64,000 nucleotides of DNA from Bacteroidales bacterium (GCA_017482565.1 JAFUMO010000039.1:1-64000), one strand, 5' to 3'; positions 1 through 9,339 are shown, counted from the stretch's first letter. Translations and numbers: made by a program. Notes: generated by a model not told the origin, from the letters alone.

Positions 1-3
1 GGT

Positions 4-357
4 ATGAAAACGATAGATGAACTCAAGAGAGAGGTTGCCGAGACCAGGTTGCCGGAAGAGATAAAGAAGATGTTTTATGGCGTACTTGACACGGCAGATT
101 TTGCTTCACTTACAGAAGAGCAACAGGCCCGCTATGAGTCCGATCTGAAGAACTACATGGATACCATGAGTTGCATCAGGTTTGCAAGAAAGGAAGGCGC
201 AAGCGAAGGATACACCAACGGACATGCTGATGGGAAGGCTGAAGGACTCATACAAGGTAAAGTTGAGACAGCAAAAGCAATGAAGGCAGATGGGGTGGAT
301 TATAAATTCATTTCCAAATATACCAATATCCCTGTGGAAGAAATTGAGAAATTATAG
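4..357 (+). CDS. C-terminal part of an Rpn / PD-(D/E)XK nuclease family protein (partial)
   Basis: Resembles the C-terminal third of the Rpn/PDDEXK_2 family (TIGR01784 type), often labelled 'transposase'; E. coli Rpn proteins are recombination-promoting DNA nucleases. Seen: a helical stretch with SLTEEQQARYE, the diagnostic Glu/Gly run EGASEGYTNGHADGKAEG (about residues 66-83), and a short helical tail ending IPVEEIEKL. The nuclease core (PD...ExK) would lie upstream, outside the window, so the true start is not visible and the ATG at 4 is probably internal. A terminator follows directly. These genes are often multicopy and horizontally spread in Bacteroidales; whether this copy is intact cannot be judged. 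Family call fairly sure, function inferred. Confidence 0.7.
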   Translation: MKTIDELKREVAETRLPEEIKKMFYGVLDTADFASLTEEQQARYESDLKNYMDTMSCIRFARKEGASEGYTNGHADGKAEGLIQGKVETAKAMKADGVDYKFISKYTNIPVEEIEKL

Positions 358-378
358 CATGGAAGATTTATATAGCTT

Positions 379-409
379 AAAAGGGGGTGGCTCTGTGGCC
401 ACCCCTTTT
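379..409. terminator. Bidirectional terminator between Rpn-like and GH3-like genes
   Basis: Stem AAAAGGGG(G)TGGC / GCCACCCCTTTT with one bulged G and a short loop, A-run on one side and T-run on the other. It lies between two convergent genes. Stem and loop are almost the same as those of the terminator at 5024-5049. Confidence 0.8.
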
Positions 410-1942
410 CTATTTCATTGAGACAAGTTCCTTGATGAATCTCACATCCTTGTACAGGCGCGGCACCTTGTTCTGGCCTCCGGCCTTTCCTCTCTGCTGC
501 ATCCACTTTAGGAAAGTTCCTTTCTCAAGCACTACAAGTTCCAGGGGCCCCATTGTTGCATTTCCCTCCCTTTTTGCCTCATAGTCGGAATTGAGGGTGG
601 TGAGGAAATAATCCAGTGTGCTGGCGAACCCCTTCAGGTTCATGGGTGGTGTCCCGAACTCAACTGCCCATTTGTGGTGCCCTTTGGATGTCCGGGAGTC
701 CTCTCCCAGTTCCATGAAGACAGGGGCAACCGTAAAGTCGGTTACGGTACATCCACATTCTGTACATGCCCTGGCAAGTGCCTGCTCTGCATTGGAAATC
801 ATCAGTTCTTCCCCAAAAGCGTTTATGCAGAGCCGGGTCCTTCCTGTAATGATGATCTTGTGCGGATATGTAGAGGTGAACCTTACGCAGTCCCCTATGA
901 GGTACCTCCATAATCCACCTATGGTTGAGATGACAATTGCATAGTCAACACCTGTCTGTACCTCCGCAAGAGTAGGGATTTCCTTTATCTTGCCTTGCAG
1001 TACATCATCCAGCATATCCATCGGGATGAATTCATAGAATATGCCGTTGTTTGCTGTAAGTAGCATGGAGTGGTCCCTTTCATCATCCTGAAAGGCAAAA
1101 TACCCCTCGGATGCATTATAGTTCTCAAGGTAGTGCATCTGTGTGGAAGGGATAAGCCTCCTGAAAATCTCCCTGTATGGCTCAAAGCCAATCCCTCCAT
1201 GCATGAACAGTTCTATATCCGGCCATACATCACAAAGGTTGCTCTTGCCGGTGTATTCCAGTATTTTGTTCAAAAGCATCAGGTTCCAGCTCGGCACACC
1301 GGAAAAGTTGGTGACATTCTGCCTTGAGCTCTCCCTACATATTGCCTCCAGCTTCTGTTCAAAATTACCCATAAGGGCCGTGCTCCTCTTTGGGGAACGG
1401 AGAATCTCAACAATCCGTGGGGAGTTCATGAGCAGGAGGGCTGAAAGGTCTCCTGAAACCGTGCGGCCGCTCTTGTCCGGCTTTACGCTTCCCCCAAGAG
1501 TGAGGGCCTTCCCCTTAAACAGGCCGCTATGTGGATTGCTGTTGATATAGCTTGCCAGCATCCTCTTGAACCCTCCATAGTGGGTGACCTGGAGTGATTC
1601 ATCCGTTACAGGGATAAATTTGCTCTTGTCCGAGCTTGTGCCGCTGGATTTGGCAAACATACGCGTTTTTCTGTTCCACAGTACATGATCTTCCCCTTTG
1701 AGGAGCCTCTCAATGTATGGGAGAATGTCATTGTACTCCCTCACCGGCACCCTGTTCTGGTAATCCCTTACGTTGCTTATGGCATCAAACCCATGCTCGC
1801 GGCCGAATGCCGTTGATTTTCCATTTTCCACCAGATATCTGAACCACTCCATCTGGAATTGCATGGGGTCCCTCCTTGAATTGTCCAGCTCCCGGAGCAT
1901 CCTGCCCGAGTATTTGAGAAATATGCCGTTGATTATGTTCAT
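410..1942 (-). CDS. GH3 auxin-responsive-promoter-like acyl-adenylate/amide synthetase family protein
   Basis: 510 residues, full length for bacterial GH3-like proteins, which belong to the ANL adenylating superfamily and in plants conjugate amino acids to acyl acids; the bacterial substrate is unknown. The ATP-binding motif SSGTSSDKSKFIPVT is at residues 99-113, later followed by GIGFEPYREIF, ASEGYFAFQ and the C-terminal hinge ITGRTRLCINAFGEEL, so both the large and the mobile C-terminal domains are present. No signal peptide, so cytoplasmic. It is 27 bp downstream of recO and probably in the rdgB-recO transcript. The stop codon touches the terminator at 379-409. Family sure; the reaction is not inferable. 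Confidence 0.88.
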   Translation of the reverse strand: MNIINGIFLKYSGRMLRELDNSRRDPMQFQMEWFRYLVENGKSTAFGREHGFDAISNVRDYQNRVPVREYNDILPYIERLLKGEDHVLWNRKTRMFAKSSGTSSDKSKFIPVTDESLQVTHYGGFKRMLASYINSNPHSGLFKGKALTLGGSVKPDKSGRTVSGDLSALLLMNSPRIVEILRSPKRSTALMGNFEQKLEAICRESSRQNVTNFSGVPSWNLMLLNKILEYTGKSNLCDVWPDIELFMHGGIGFEPYREIFRRLIPSTQMHYLENYNASEGYFAFQDDERDHSMLLTANNGIFYEFIPMDMLDDVLQGKIKEIPTLAEVQTGVDYAIVISTIGGLWRYLIGDCVRFTSTYPHKIIITGRTRLCINAFGEELMISNAEQALARACTECGCTVTDFTVAPVFMELGEDSRTSKGHHKWAVEFGTPPMNLKGFASTLDYFLTTLNSDYEAKREGNATMGPLELVVLEKGTFLKWMQQRGKAGGQNKVPRLYKDVRFIKELVSMK

Positions 1943-1969
1943 CCCAGTAATCCTTTCCTTTAAAACATT

Positions 1970-2722
1970 CTATGAGAAAATCTGGTGCAAAATATCCAAA
2001 GATTTTATTTCAATTGTGTTCCCTATGTGGTGGGAAATGTACTCAATCAATCTTTTTGCATATGAAAGCCTGAGCTCTCCGTTCACTTTTACCTCCTCAT
2101 TCCCGCATCTGAGAACCCCAAGATTGGTGGATGGGGTGTTCATGAGGGTATGCAGTAACCTGGATTCGGCAGCACCGGCCAACTGTGTGCCGTATGCCGG
2201 CTGTCCGTATGGCTGCGGTACAAAACGGGCGGTTGCAATGTCAAACAGCGGTACATCCTTGCTGTAGTTGTCAAGAGGCATGAAGCCAAGCATCTTGCAC
2301 AGATGGGTCATGAAGTGGATATGGAAGTTGGCGGTCCCTTCAGTTGTATGTTCAAGAATTTGGATTGAGGAGCTGATGAAGCTATACAGGTGTGGGTTTG
2401 CTTCCGCTTCCCTAACGGTCTTGCCAAGCAGTTCGCTTATGAAGATGGCAATGGAACTCTTGTATATGTCACTCCTGAGGGAGGAGAGGTTATACGGAAC
2501 CGTGGTCTCCCTTATTGTAGGCATGGATTGGGTGCCGTTGCTGTAGGTCACCACATCCAGGATGTTCAGCTTGTGCAGCATGGAGGCATTGTTCATCTTC
2601 TTGGAAGAGCCCCTGAAATAGAGCGAGCACCTTCCTGCGGTGTTGGAATAACACTGCACTACAATTCCCGTATCACCATGCTTTATGGTGTGGAGTACAA
2701 TTATCTGGCTTTTTGTGAGCAT
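1970..2722 (-). CDS. recO: DNA repair protein RecO
   Basis: 250 residues, normal for RecO. It mediates loading of RecA onto SSB-coated DNA in the RecFOR gap-repair pathway. The N-terminal OB fold is recognisable (MLTKSQIIVLHTIKHGDTGIVVQCYS...GRCSLYFRG), followed by a helical domain with the typical segment LCKMLGFMPLD. The four zinc-binding cysteines found in some RecO proteins are not visible. Its start overlaps the 3' end of rdgB by 22 bp, implying translational coupling in rdgB-recO-GH3. Confidence 0.92.
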   Translation of the reverse strand: MLTKSQIIVLHTIKHGDTGIVVQCYSNTAGRCSLYFRGSSKKMNNASMLHKLNILDVVTYSNGTQSMPTIRETTVPYNLSSLRSDIYKSSIAIFISELLGKTVREAEANPHLYSFISSSIQILEHTTEGTANFHIHFMTHLCKMLGFMPLDNYSKDVPLFDIATARFVPQPYGQPAYGTQLAGAAESRLLHTLMNTPSTNLGVLRCGNEEVKVNGELRLSYAKRLIEYISHHIGNTIEIKSLDILHQIFS

Positions 2723-3303
2723 TTCAGATATTCTGCAAGGGCTCTCACCGCCTTTCCCCTGTGGGAAATGGCATTCTTTTCATCAAGGGATATCTCTGCC
2801 AGGGTCTTGCCGTAACCGCAAGGGATGAAGACAGGGTCATACCCGAACCCCTGGGAACCGCTCCTCTGCAGGGCAATCTCCCCTTCAAGCACTCCGTTGA
2901 AAATCTGCAGCTCCCCCTCAATTATCAGGGCCACAACTGTCCTGAATCTTGCCTTGCGGGAACATTTCCCCTCCTTGGCAGCCTTCTCCAGCTCCGCAAG
3001 CAGCTTCTCCATATTGGCATCACTTCCCTTGTCGGGACCTGCATATCTTGCTGTATATACACCCGGTGCCCCATCCAATGCATCCACCTCCAGTCCGGTA
3101 TCATCTGCAAAGCAGCTCTTCCCGAACCGTTTCCACAAATACTCCGCCTTTTCAATGGCATTTGCCTGCAGGGTATCCCCATTTTCAGGAATATCCTCAG
3201 TGAGGCCGAGCTCTTTTGGCATAATTAGTGTAAATGAATTCCCAAGGGCCTTCTGGGCCTCGGTTACCTTGTGCCGGTTGCCGGTGGCAAAAATAATTTC
3301 CAT
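2701..3303 (-). CDS. rdgB: dITP/XTP pyrophosphatase (non-canonical purine NTP house-cleaning enzyme)
   Basis: 200 residues, usual size of the HAM1/RdgB family, which hydrolyses dITP, ITP and XTP to the monophosphates and keeps deaminated purines out of DNA and RNA. Motifs: FATGNRHKVTEAQ (residues 5-17), FADDTGLEVDALDGAPG (65-81) with the catalytic/metal Asp pair, ARYAG (85-89), GFGYDPVF and the nucleobase-binding SHRGKA near the C terminus. First gene of the minus-strand run rdgB-recO-GH3. A TAnnTTTG-type box (3323-3331, minus) lies about 20 bp upstream of the ATG, and the promoter of the divergent protease gene overlaps it. Confidence 0.95.
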   Translation of the reverse strand: MEIIFATGNRHKVTEAQKALGNSFTLIMPKELGLTEDIPENGDTLQANAIEKAEYLWKRFGKSCFADDTGLEVDALDGAPGVYTARYAGPDKGSDANMEKLLAELEKAAKEGKCSRKARFRTVVALIIEGELQIFNGVLEGEIALQRSGSQGFGYDPVFIPCGYGKTLAEISLDEKNAISHRGKAVRALAEYLKCSQKAR

Positions 3304-3317
3304 ATCGGTATGTTAAT

Positions 3318-3350
3318 TTTGCCCAAAGGTAGTAAATTGTATAATTTTGC
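3318..3350 (+). promoter_or_regulatory. Promoter of the S41 protease gene (Bacteroidota type)
   Basis: TTTG at 3318-3321, 20 bp spacer, TAATTTTGC at 3342-3350: a full match to TTTG-N19-21-TAnnTTTG. The start codon is 25 bp downstream. Confidence 0.75.
3323..3331 (-). promoter_or_regulatory. Putative rdgB promoter -7 box
   Basis: On the minus strand TACCTTTGG matches TAnnTTTG. No TTTG was found at the expected -33 position, so this is weaker than the neighbouring plus-strand promoter with which it interlocks. Confidence 0.45.
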
Positions 3351-3374
3351 TTTTCATAACAGGAGAAATTAAAT

Positions 3375-4997
3375 ATGAAGTTTTTGAGAAAATACATACT
3401 GTCCCTGGTACTTGCATCCTCTGCCGTTACCCTAAATGCACAATCGGCGGATTTCAAGACCGGAAAGGCTCTTGAAGCCCAATACAACATCCTAAGGGAA
3501 CTGAGCGTAGGTTTTGTGGATACAGTGGATGTGGAGGAACTGGTAAATGTGGGAATAGATGCAATGCTCAATTCATTGGACCCTTATACAGAGTATATTC
3601 CCGACGAAAATGAAGAGGACCTGGAAATGATGCGTACCGCCTCATATGGGGGAATTGGTGCCATGATAAGGAAAATTGATTCGGTGGGGGTCCTCATTTC
3701 ACAGCCGTATCTGGGCTCGCCTGCAGTCAAATACGGCATAGAGCCCGGTGACTTCATCCTGGCAATAGACGGTGAGAGCGTGCTTCCGCTCCCTGTTGAC
3801 AAATGCAGCGAAAGGATGAAGGGACAGCCCGGCACACAAGTGAAATTTCTTGTAAGGAAAGGGCGCACAGGAGAGGAGAAGGAGATAATTGTAACCAGGG
3901 AAAGGGTGCATATTCCGGATGTGTCATACAGTGGCGTGTTGCGTGACAGCATAGGCTACATAAGGCACGATGCCTTTACGGATGGAGGCCACAGGGACTT
4001 CAGGAAGGCCTTCATGTCCCTTAAGGAGAAAGGTATAGCCCACCTTGTGATAGACCTCAGGAGCAACGGAGGCGGAATAGTGGATGAGGCGGTGAACATC
4101 CTTTCGCTTTTCCTTCCCAAGGGTACAGCCGTTGTATCGGCCAAAGGGCGGACCCCGCAGTCTGAGTTTGTAATGAGGACCATGCAGGAGCCTGCAGATA
4201 CCCTTATCCCCATAACTGTACTTGTAAATTCAGGTTCAGCATCTGCATCAGAGATCATTGCCGGTGCCATACAGGATCTGGACAGGGGAACCATAGCGGG
4301 TGTAAGGACATACGGAAAAGGCCTTGTGCAGGGATTCAGGCCGGTAGGCTACAACGGTAACCTCAAGTTCACCACAGCCAAATACTACACCCCAAGCGGC
4401 AGATGTGTACAGGCAATAGATTATTCCAACAGGAACTCAGACGGCAGCGTAGGAGCGGTACCGGATTCCCTCAAGAAGGCATTCAAGACGCTGAAGAAGG
4501 GGCGTACCGTATATGATGGGGGAGGAATTACCCCGGATACAACAATAAAGGCTGAATCATACAGCCGCCCGGCCTACTCTCTTGTGGCAAATGACATCTT
4601 TGGGGAATATGCAATTGAATATTACAAGAAACATCCGGCCATTGCTTCCCCTGCAGAATTTACCGTTACAGATGCGGAATATGAAGATTTCGTGCAGTTT
4701 GCATCCAAAAAGGAATTTGACAGCCGCAGCGCAGCACAGGCCCAGCTGGACCAGATGCTCAAATCTGCAAAATCAGAGGACCTCTACGATTTGTACAAGG
4801 CGGAATTTGATGCCCTGGAAAAGAAGCTTTCAATTTCAAAAGAGGAGATGCTGCGTGTAAAGAAAGCAGAGTTCAAGCCTCTGCTGGAAGAGGAGATAGT
4901 ATACAAATACTATTATACTCCAGGCCGCGTGGAATCCATCATCCGCAATGACCTCCAGCTGCAGAAGACGCTGGATATGATTTCCAAGGGGCTATAG
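3375..4997 (+). CDS. S41-family C-terminal processing peptidase (CtpA-like), periplasmic
   Basis: 540 residues with signal peptide MKFLRKYILSLVLASSAVTLNAQ. Order: N-terminal helical segment, PDZ domain (about 90-175; YGGIGAMIRK, PAVKYGIEPGDFILAIDGE), S41 protease core (about 190-390) with IDLRSNGGG (227-234), the nucleophile segment GSASASE (287-293) and catalytic Lys in YGKGLVQ (Lys315), then a helical C-terminal extension (about 430-540). Family members cleave protein C termini in the periplasm; the substrate is unknown. Monocistronic: its own promoter upstream and a terminator at 5024-5049. A near-match to the TTCCCGACAR word (TTCCCGACG) is at 3598-3606. Confidence 0.93.
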   Translation: MKFLRKYILSLVLASSAVTLNAQSADFKTGKALEAQYNILRELSVGFVDTVDVEELVNVGIDAMLNSLDPYTEYIPDENEEDLEMMRTASYGGIGAMIRKIDSVGVLISQPYLGSPAVKYGIEPGDFILAIDGESVLPLPVDKCSERMKGQPGTQVKFLVRKGRTGEEKEIIVTRERVHIPDVSYSGVLRDSIGYIRHDAFTDGGHRDFRKAFMSLKEKGIAHLVIDLRSNGGGIVDEAVNILSLFLPKGTAVVSAKGRTPQSEFVMRTMQEPADTLIPITVLVNSGSASASEIIAGAIQDLDRGTIAGVRTYGKGLVQGFRPVGYNGNLKFTTAKYYTPSGRCVQAIDYSNRNSDGSVGAVPDSLKKAFKTLKKGRTVYDGGGITPDTTIKAESYSRPAYSLVANDIFGEYAIEYYKKHPAIASPAEFTVTDAEYEDFVQFASKKEFDSRSAAQAQLDQMLKSAKSEDLYDLYKAEFDALEKKLSISKEEMLRVKKAEFKPLLEEEIVYKYYYTPGRVESIIRNDLQLQKTLDMISKGL

Positions 4998-5023
4998 CTT
5001 TCTGGAAGGCAATTGAATAGAAA

Positions 5024-5049
5024 AAGGGGTGGCTCTGTAGCCACCCCTT
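5024..5049. terminator. Bidirectional terminator between the S41 protease and DUF2723 genes
   Basis: Perfect 11-bp stem AAGGGGTGGCT / AGCCACCCCTT with CTGT tetraloop and A/T-rich flanks, placed between convergent genes. The stem-loop sequence is nearly the same as at 379-409. Confidence 0.85.
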
Positions 5050-5077
5050 AAGTTTATACAGCCATACAGTCCTTCCT

Positions 5078-8000
5078 CTACTCCAGGTACTGCGCCACTA
5101 TATCCGCGTACCTCTTGGCAAGTTCTGGCTGGTTGTTCTTCTCAAATACATCAGCAAGCATATAGATGTAGTACAGATTGCGCTGCAGATCCTCTGTAGA
5201 GAGGAAGTCTCCGTTGTACTCTGTAGAGAAGAGCGCTATTGAAAGTTCTGTCTCTGCAAGGAACTCCTCAGCCAGCTTCTCTGCCTTATCAACTGCACCT
5301 GCACCTATGTATACCGCTATGGCATCCAGGACGGCCCTTTCTGTAAGGGATGATATCACAGAAGTGTTCAGAGGGAAGTTGGATACAGGCATTATCTGCT
5401 GCATCTTGTCCAGAGCTGCTATAGCCTTCTCCTTCTCCCCGTTTGCAAGAAGCCATTTGGCACAATTTGTAATGATATCCCTTGGAGAAAGGAGATTGTT
5501 GAATGTAAGGAGGTTCTGGTAATCCACATGCATTGTGGTATCTGCAAAACTGTCCCACTTATACACGTTCATTATCCTGTCATATAGCCTCTCATCCACC
5601 TGCTCCACTGTCTGGCCCTTGCCCACTCCGCTCCTGATAGGGACAAACTTGTAGGCAAAGCCGTCATACTGCAGGTAATCCTTTATGCCTATATTCACGT
5701 CACCGCCCTGCTGCAGGAAGTACAGAGGCCTCTCCCAGTCATAGTTGCACACAAAATCCAGAATCATGAGGTCTGTCTTGTTCAGGAATGTACCATCAGG
5801 GATATCCAGCACAACAGTATCCAGTACCTTATCCATATCGCGTTCAGAAACAATTCCATACTTCCTCACGTTCTCCTTGTTCACCGGAATTGCAATCTTG
5901 GAGGCTGCAATATAATCGTGATTCTTGCCGTCGCTCATAGGGACCACAATCTTTGGATTCCTGAATATCTCCATCACCTGCCTTCCAAGGACAGTATCCC
6001 CCTTGAACCTGTCATAAACCTGCGTGTAGTCATTTGTACCATAAAGGTACTGCTTGCGCGGCAACGAGAACTTCACAGGATCAGACTCATATGTACGGTT
6101 CTGCATCTGGTCTATATACCAGTCTGTACCCAACAGTGAGGTGTTCATTATCCTCACGTCTGTCCTTACCCCCTCAACCTCCTGGATATACCAGAGAGGG
6201 AATGTATCGTTGTCACCATGGGTTACAAGTATCGCCTGGGGATCCAGTGTCTGGAGGAAGTTATAAGCCCAGTCCCTTGCGGTATATCTTCCGCTGCGGT
6301 CGTGGTCATCCCAGTTCTCACAAGCCATCTGCACAGGGACAAGCACGCATACCGCACCTGCAACTGCAGAGCATACCTGCCTGTTCTTGAGCGTGCTCTC
6401 CAGCAGTTCCGCAAGCCACATCACTGCAAGGCCAATCCATATTGTAAATACATAGAACGAACCCGCATACGCATAATCCCTCTCCCTCGGCTGCATAGGA
6501 GGCTGGTTGAGGTAAACTACAATGGCTATACCGGTAAGGATGAACAGCAGCATTGTAACCACCCAGTTCCTCTTGTCCTTCTTCAGCTGGTATAACAGGC
6601 CTATCAGACCAAGAATCAACGGCAGGAAATAATAATGGTTCTTTGACTTGCTGTCCACTATGTAATCCGGGCCAACGCTCTGGTCGCCGAGCCTCATCTT
6701 GTCCAGAAAGCCTATACCGCTCTCCCAGTTCCCCTTGAACTTGTCTCCGGGAATGGTTGCCTGCAGGTCATTCTGTCTCCCCACAAAGTTCCACATAAAA
6801 TACCTCAGATACATGAAGTCAACTTGATAATCAAAGAAATATGCCAGATTATCCTTCATTGTTGGAAGCTTGTACCTGGCACCGGGCACACTCTTGCCCC
6901 TCCCCTCGGTATACATCTGGTAGAACGGCACATAAGAATCACCTGTGCCGGAAGTGTACATCCTCGGGAACAGCATCTTCTGGTTTGTAGGATATACGGG
7001 CACGGCAGGACCGTCAACTTTCACATACTTTCCGTCAAGGACATTATAATACTCCGGAGTCTTGAGATCCGTATACTGTGAAGCAAATGTCTCCCCAAAG
7101 AAGAGGGGATTGCTTCCATACTGCTCCCTTCCTATATACCTTACAAGGGTAAACGGATTGTCGGGCTGGTACTCATTTGTAGGTGTATCTGCGGAGCTCC
7201 TTATCACCACAACGGCAAACGAGCTGTAGCCTATCACAATAAGGGTTGCACAAAGGAGTATAGTATTAAGCAGCACCTTCTTGTGACTATAAGTATAATA
7301 TATGCCCCAGAATCCTGCAGCAAGGAGAGCCAGCACAAACAGGCTTGCACCCAGATTCATAGGAAGTCCCAGACCATTTACAAAAAGGAGGTCCACATAA
7401 GCCGCCAGCTTAGGGAGCCATGGTATGATTCCATATAGGATTGCTGCCAATATTATTCCCGACAACAACAGAACCATAACAGTCCTCCTGGTGGTAACCT
7501 CGTACTTCTTGTAGTAATATATGAACACAAGGGCCGGGATGGTAAGGAGGTTCAGCAGATGCACACCTATTGATACACCCATCAGGAATGCTATGAGGGC
7601 AATCCACCTGTTTGCATAAGGGCAGTCCGCCTCCTCTTCCCACTTGAGCATTGCCCAGAAGACAATTGCAGTGAAAAGTGAGGACATCGCATAAACCTCA
7701 GCCTCCACAGCCGAGAACCAGAATGTATCAGAGAATGTATAGGCCAGGGCACCCACTATACCGGCGCCGTATACCGCAATGGCAGAAGAAGGATCCAGCG
7801 CCCCCCTTCCTTTCTCAATAATCCTCCTTCCCAGATGCACTATTGTGAGATACAGGAAGAAGATAGTGAATGCAGAACACATGGCACTCATCACATTCAC
7901 CAGCATGGCCGCGTCCTCCGGACCCCCGAACAGGGTAAAGAACCTTGCTATAAGCTGGAATACAGGGTTTCCGGGAGGATGCCCCACCTCAAGCTTGTAT

Positions 8001-8134
8001 GATGATGCAATGAACTCACCGCAGTCCCAGAAACTGGCCGTAGGCTCAATTGTAGAGAGATAGGTGAAAGAGGCAATGAACAATACAGCAACCGCTATGA
8101 TATTGTTTATCCTGTTAAATTTCTTCAAATCCAT
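5078..8134 (-). CDS. DUF2723 polytopic membrane protein (GT-C glycosyltransferase-like)
   Basis: 1018 residues. The N-terminal about 560 residues hold many hydrophobic segments and the family signature FWDCGEFIASSYKLEVGHPPGNP (given here only as its parts FWDCGEF and GHPPGNP), near residues 35-58; the rest is largely soluble with a helical, TPR-like C terminus. DUF2723 is widespread in Bacteroidota and distantly resembles protein O-mannosyltransferases (GT-C fold); a lipid-linked sugar transfer at the inner membrane is an inference, not shown. Full length. A TATCTTTGT -7 box (8165-8173) lies upstream. One TTCCCGACAR copy (7456-7465) falls inside, read as LSG on the coding strand. Confidence 0.85.
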   Translation of the reverse strand: MDLKKFNRINNIIAVAVLFIASFTYLSTIEPTASFWDCGEFIASSYKLEVGHPPGNPVFQLIARFFTLFGGPEDAAMLVNVMSAMCSAFTIFFLYLTIVHLGRRIIEKGRGALDPSSAIAVYGAGIVGALAYTFSDTFWFSAVEAEVYAMSSLFTAIVFWAMLKWEEEADCPYANRWIALIAFLMGVSIGVHLLNLLTIPALVFIYYYKKYEVTTRRTVMVLLLSGIILAAILYGIIPWLPKLAAYVDLLFVNGLGLPMNLGASLFVLALLAAGFWGIYYTYSHKKVLLNTILLCATLIVIGYSSFAVVVIRSSADTPTNEYQPDNPFTLVRYIGREQYGSNPLFFGETFASQYTDLKTPEYYNVLDGKYVKVDGPAVPVYPTNQKMLFPRMYTSGTGDSYVPFYQMYTEGRGKSVPGARYKLPTMKDNLAYFFDYQVDFMYLRYFMWNFVGRQNDLQATIPGDKFKGNWESGIGFLDKMRLGDQSVGPDYIVDSKSKNHYYFLPLILGLIGLLYQLKKDKRNWVVTMLLFILTGIAIVVYLNQPPMQPRERDYAYAGSFYVFTIWIGLAVMWLAELLESTLKNRQVCSAVAGAVCVLVPVQMACENWDDHDRSGRYTARDWAYNFLQTLDPQAILVTHGDNDTFPLWYIQEVEGVRTDVRIMNTSLLGTDWYIDQMQNRTYESDPVKFSLPRKQYLYGTNDYTQVYDRFKGDTVLGRQVMEIFRNPKIVVPMSDGKNHDYIAASKIAIPVNKENVRKYGIVSERDMDKVLDTVVLDIPDGTFLNKTDLMILDFVCNYDWERPLYFLQQGGDVNIGIKDYLQYDGFAYKFVPIRSGVGKGQTVEQVDERLYDRIMNVYKWDSFADTTMHVDYQNLLTFNNLLSPRDIITNCAKWLLANGEKEKAIAALDKMQQIMPVSNFPLNTSVISSLTERAVLDAIAVYIGAGAVDKAEKLAEEFLAETELSIALFSTEYNGDFLSTEDLQRNLYYIYMLADVFEKNNQPELAKRYADIVAQYLE

Positions 8135-8164
8135 ATACTGTTCCTATAATTTCCAATTAAAACC

Positions 8165-8173
8165 ACAAAGATA
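8165..8173 (-). promoter_or_regulatory. Putative promoter -7 box for the DUF2723 gene
   Basis: Minus-strand TATCTTTGT matches TAnnTTTG, about 30 bp before the start codon. No clear -33 TTTG. Confidence 0.5.
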
Positions 8174-8209
8174 GTAAAAAAGCACAACCAGGTTTTATGC
8201 AATAATTTA

Positions 8210-8218
8210 TATTTTTGC
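8210..8218 (+). promoter_or_regulatory. Putative promoter -7 box for sui1
   Basis: TATTTTTGC matches TAnnTTTG, 27 bp before the ATG at 8246. The -33 element is not evident. Confidence 0.5.
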
Positions 8219-8245
8219 AGCAAAATTCGTGCAAGCAATTGATTT

Positions 8246-8590
8246 ATGGCAAACAATGATTGGAAAAGCAGGTTGGGAATGGTCTATTCTACAAACCCTG
8301 ATTATCAGTTCCAGCAGGAGGAGGCATATGAAGAGGAGACACTTGAGCCTAAAGCCCAGAAGCTTATAGTGGCTATTGACAAGAAGGGGCGCTCCGGGAA
8401 ACAGGTTACCGCAGTATCCGGATTTATAGGCAAGGAGGCAGACCTTGAAGCCCTTGGCAAAACCCTCAAGACCAAATGCGGTGTAGGCGGCTCAGTAAAG
8501 GACGGGGTAATCCTGATTCAGGGAGACCAGAGGGACAAGATTACAGGAATCCTGGCCAGCCTGGGGTATAAGGCAAAAAGAGGCAACTGA
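8246..8590 (+). CDS. SUI1/eIF1-like translation initiation factor (YciH family)
   Basis: 114 residues: a variable N-terminal arm of about 45 residues rich in Glu, then the SUI1 fold (about 55-114) with the signature LKTKCGVGGSVKDGVILIQGDQRDKI (quoted in parts: KTKCGVGGSVKDG, IQGDQRDKI). Bacterial homologues bind the small subunit and can influence start-codon selection in vitro; their role in vivo is unclear. First gene of the plus-strand run leading to yidD, 8 bp before the DUF4271 gene. Confidence 0.93.
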   Translation: MANNDWKSRLGMVYSTNPDYQFQQEEAYEEETLEPKAQKLIVAIDKKGRSGKQVTAVSGFIGKEADLEALGKTLKTKCGVGGSVKDGVILIQGDQRDKITGILASLGYKAKRGN

Positions 8591-8598
8591 CAACAGTT

Positions 8599-9339
8599 AT
8601 GGCAACATTTCCTGGAGATACTACGGCACTTGTAGATACCTTGTGGCCTGAAAGCTACATTGCCCTGCAGGAGATTGAAGCTCCCGCAAGCCTTGCTGTT
8701 GCCGACCCTTACAGGGACATTGCCAATTTCTTCATCATCATCGGGATGGTGATATATCTTATTTTTGCCCACAGGAGAATACTGCAGGGGACAAGGATTG
8801 TGCTCCACGGAATCTTCAGCCAGAAGAAGCTCATAAGCATAGAGACCCAGAAGAACCTGCAGGTGTGCAGGAATTCACTTTTCATATTCCTGACAATATG
8901 TGCCTCCTTCATCTTTGCCAACATTGCATATGCAACCAGGATTATAGGACATCAATACACGGTTCCCCTGAAGTTTGCAGGCATTGCAGGATGTATAATG
9001 GCATTCTTTCTGCTCAGACACCTGGCATTCCGTTTCCTGGCATGGGTAAACAGAAATTCCGTATTCAGGCTGGCTCATCTTATAAGCTACACCTATACGT
9101 GCATATGGTATATGGCTGTTTTTTGTTGCTTCCTTGTTATAAAAGCTATACCTTCGGCCCCTATGGGCAATATGCGTTACTGTATCATTTACAGCTTATT
9201 AGCAGTAATGACGATATATTTTTATGCAATTTTTAAAATTTTTATTCCCAAAGGTGTTTCGCATTTTTTCTACATTTTGTACCTTTGCACCCTCGAAATT
9301 CTGCCGGTAGCACTGCTACTGCACCTCAATTTCAATTAG
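8599..9339 (+). CDS. DUF4271 integral membrane protein
   Basis: 246 residues, with about six hydrophobic segments starting near residue 37 (FFIIIGMVIYLIFA) and ending near the C terminus. It matches the DUF4271 type that in many Bacteroidota sits directly before hemD, as here (6 bp gap). No enzymatic motif is visible, and the function is unknown. Position between sui1 and hemD supports co-transcription. Confidence 0.8.
   Translation: MATFPGDTTALVDTLWPESYIALQEIEAPASLAVADPYRDIANFFIIIGMVIYLIFAHRRILQGTRIVLHGIFSQKKLISIETQKNLQVCRNSLFIFLTICASFIFANIAYATRIIGHQYTVPLKFAGIAGCIMAFFLLRHLAFRFLAWVNRNSVFRLAHLISYTYTCIWYMAVFCCFLVIKAIPSAPMGNMRYCIIYSLLAVMTIYFYAIFKIFIPKGVSHFFYILYLCTLEILPVALLLHLNFN

Noticed and set aside
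4..357. Complete transposase gene at the left edge
   Set aside because: Only the C-terminal Rpn/PDDEXK tail is present; no terminal repeats or other element features are visible.
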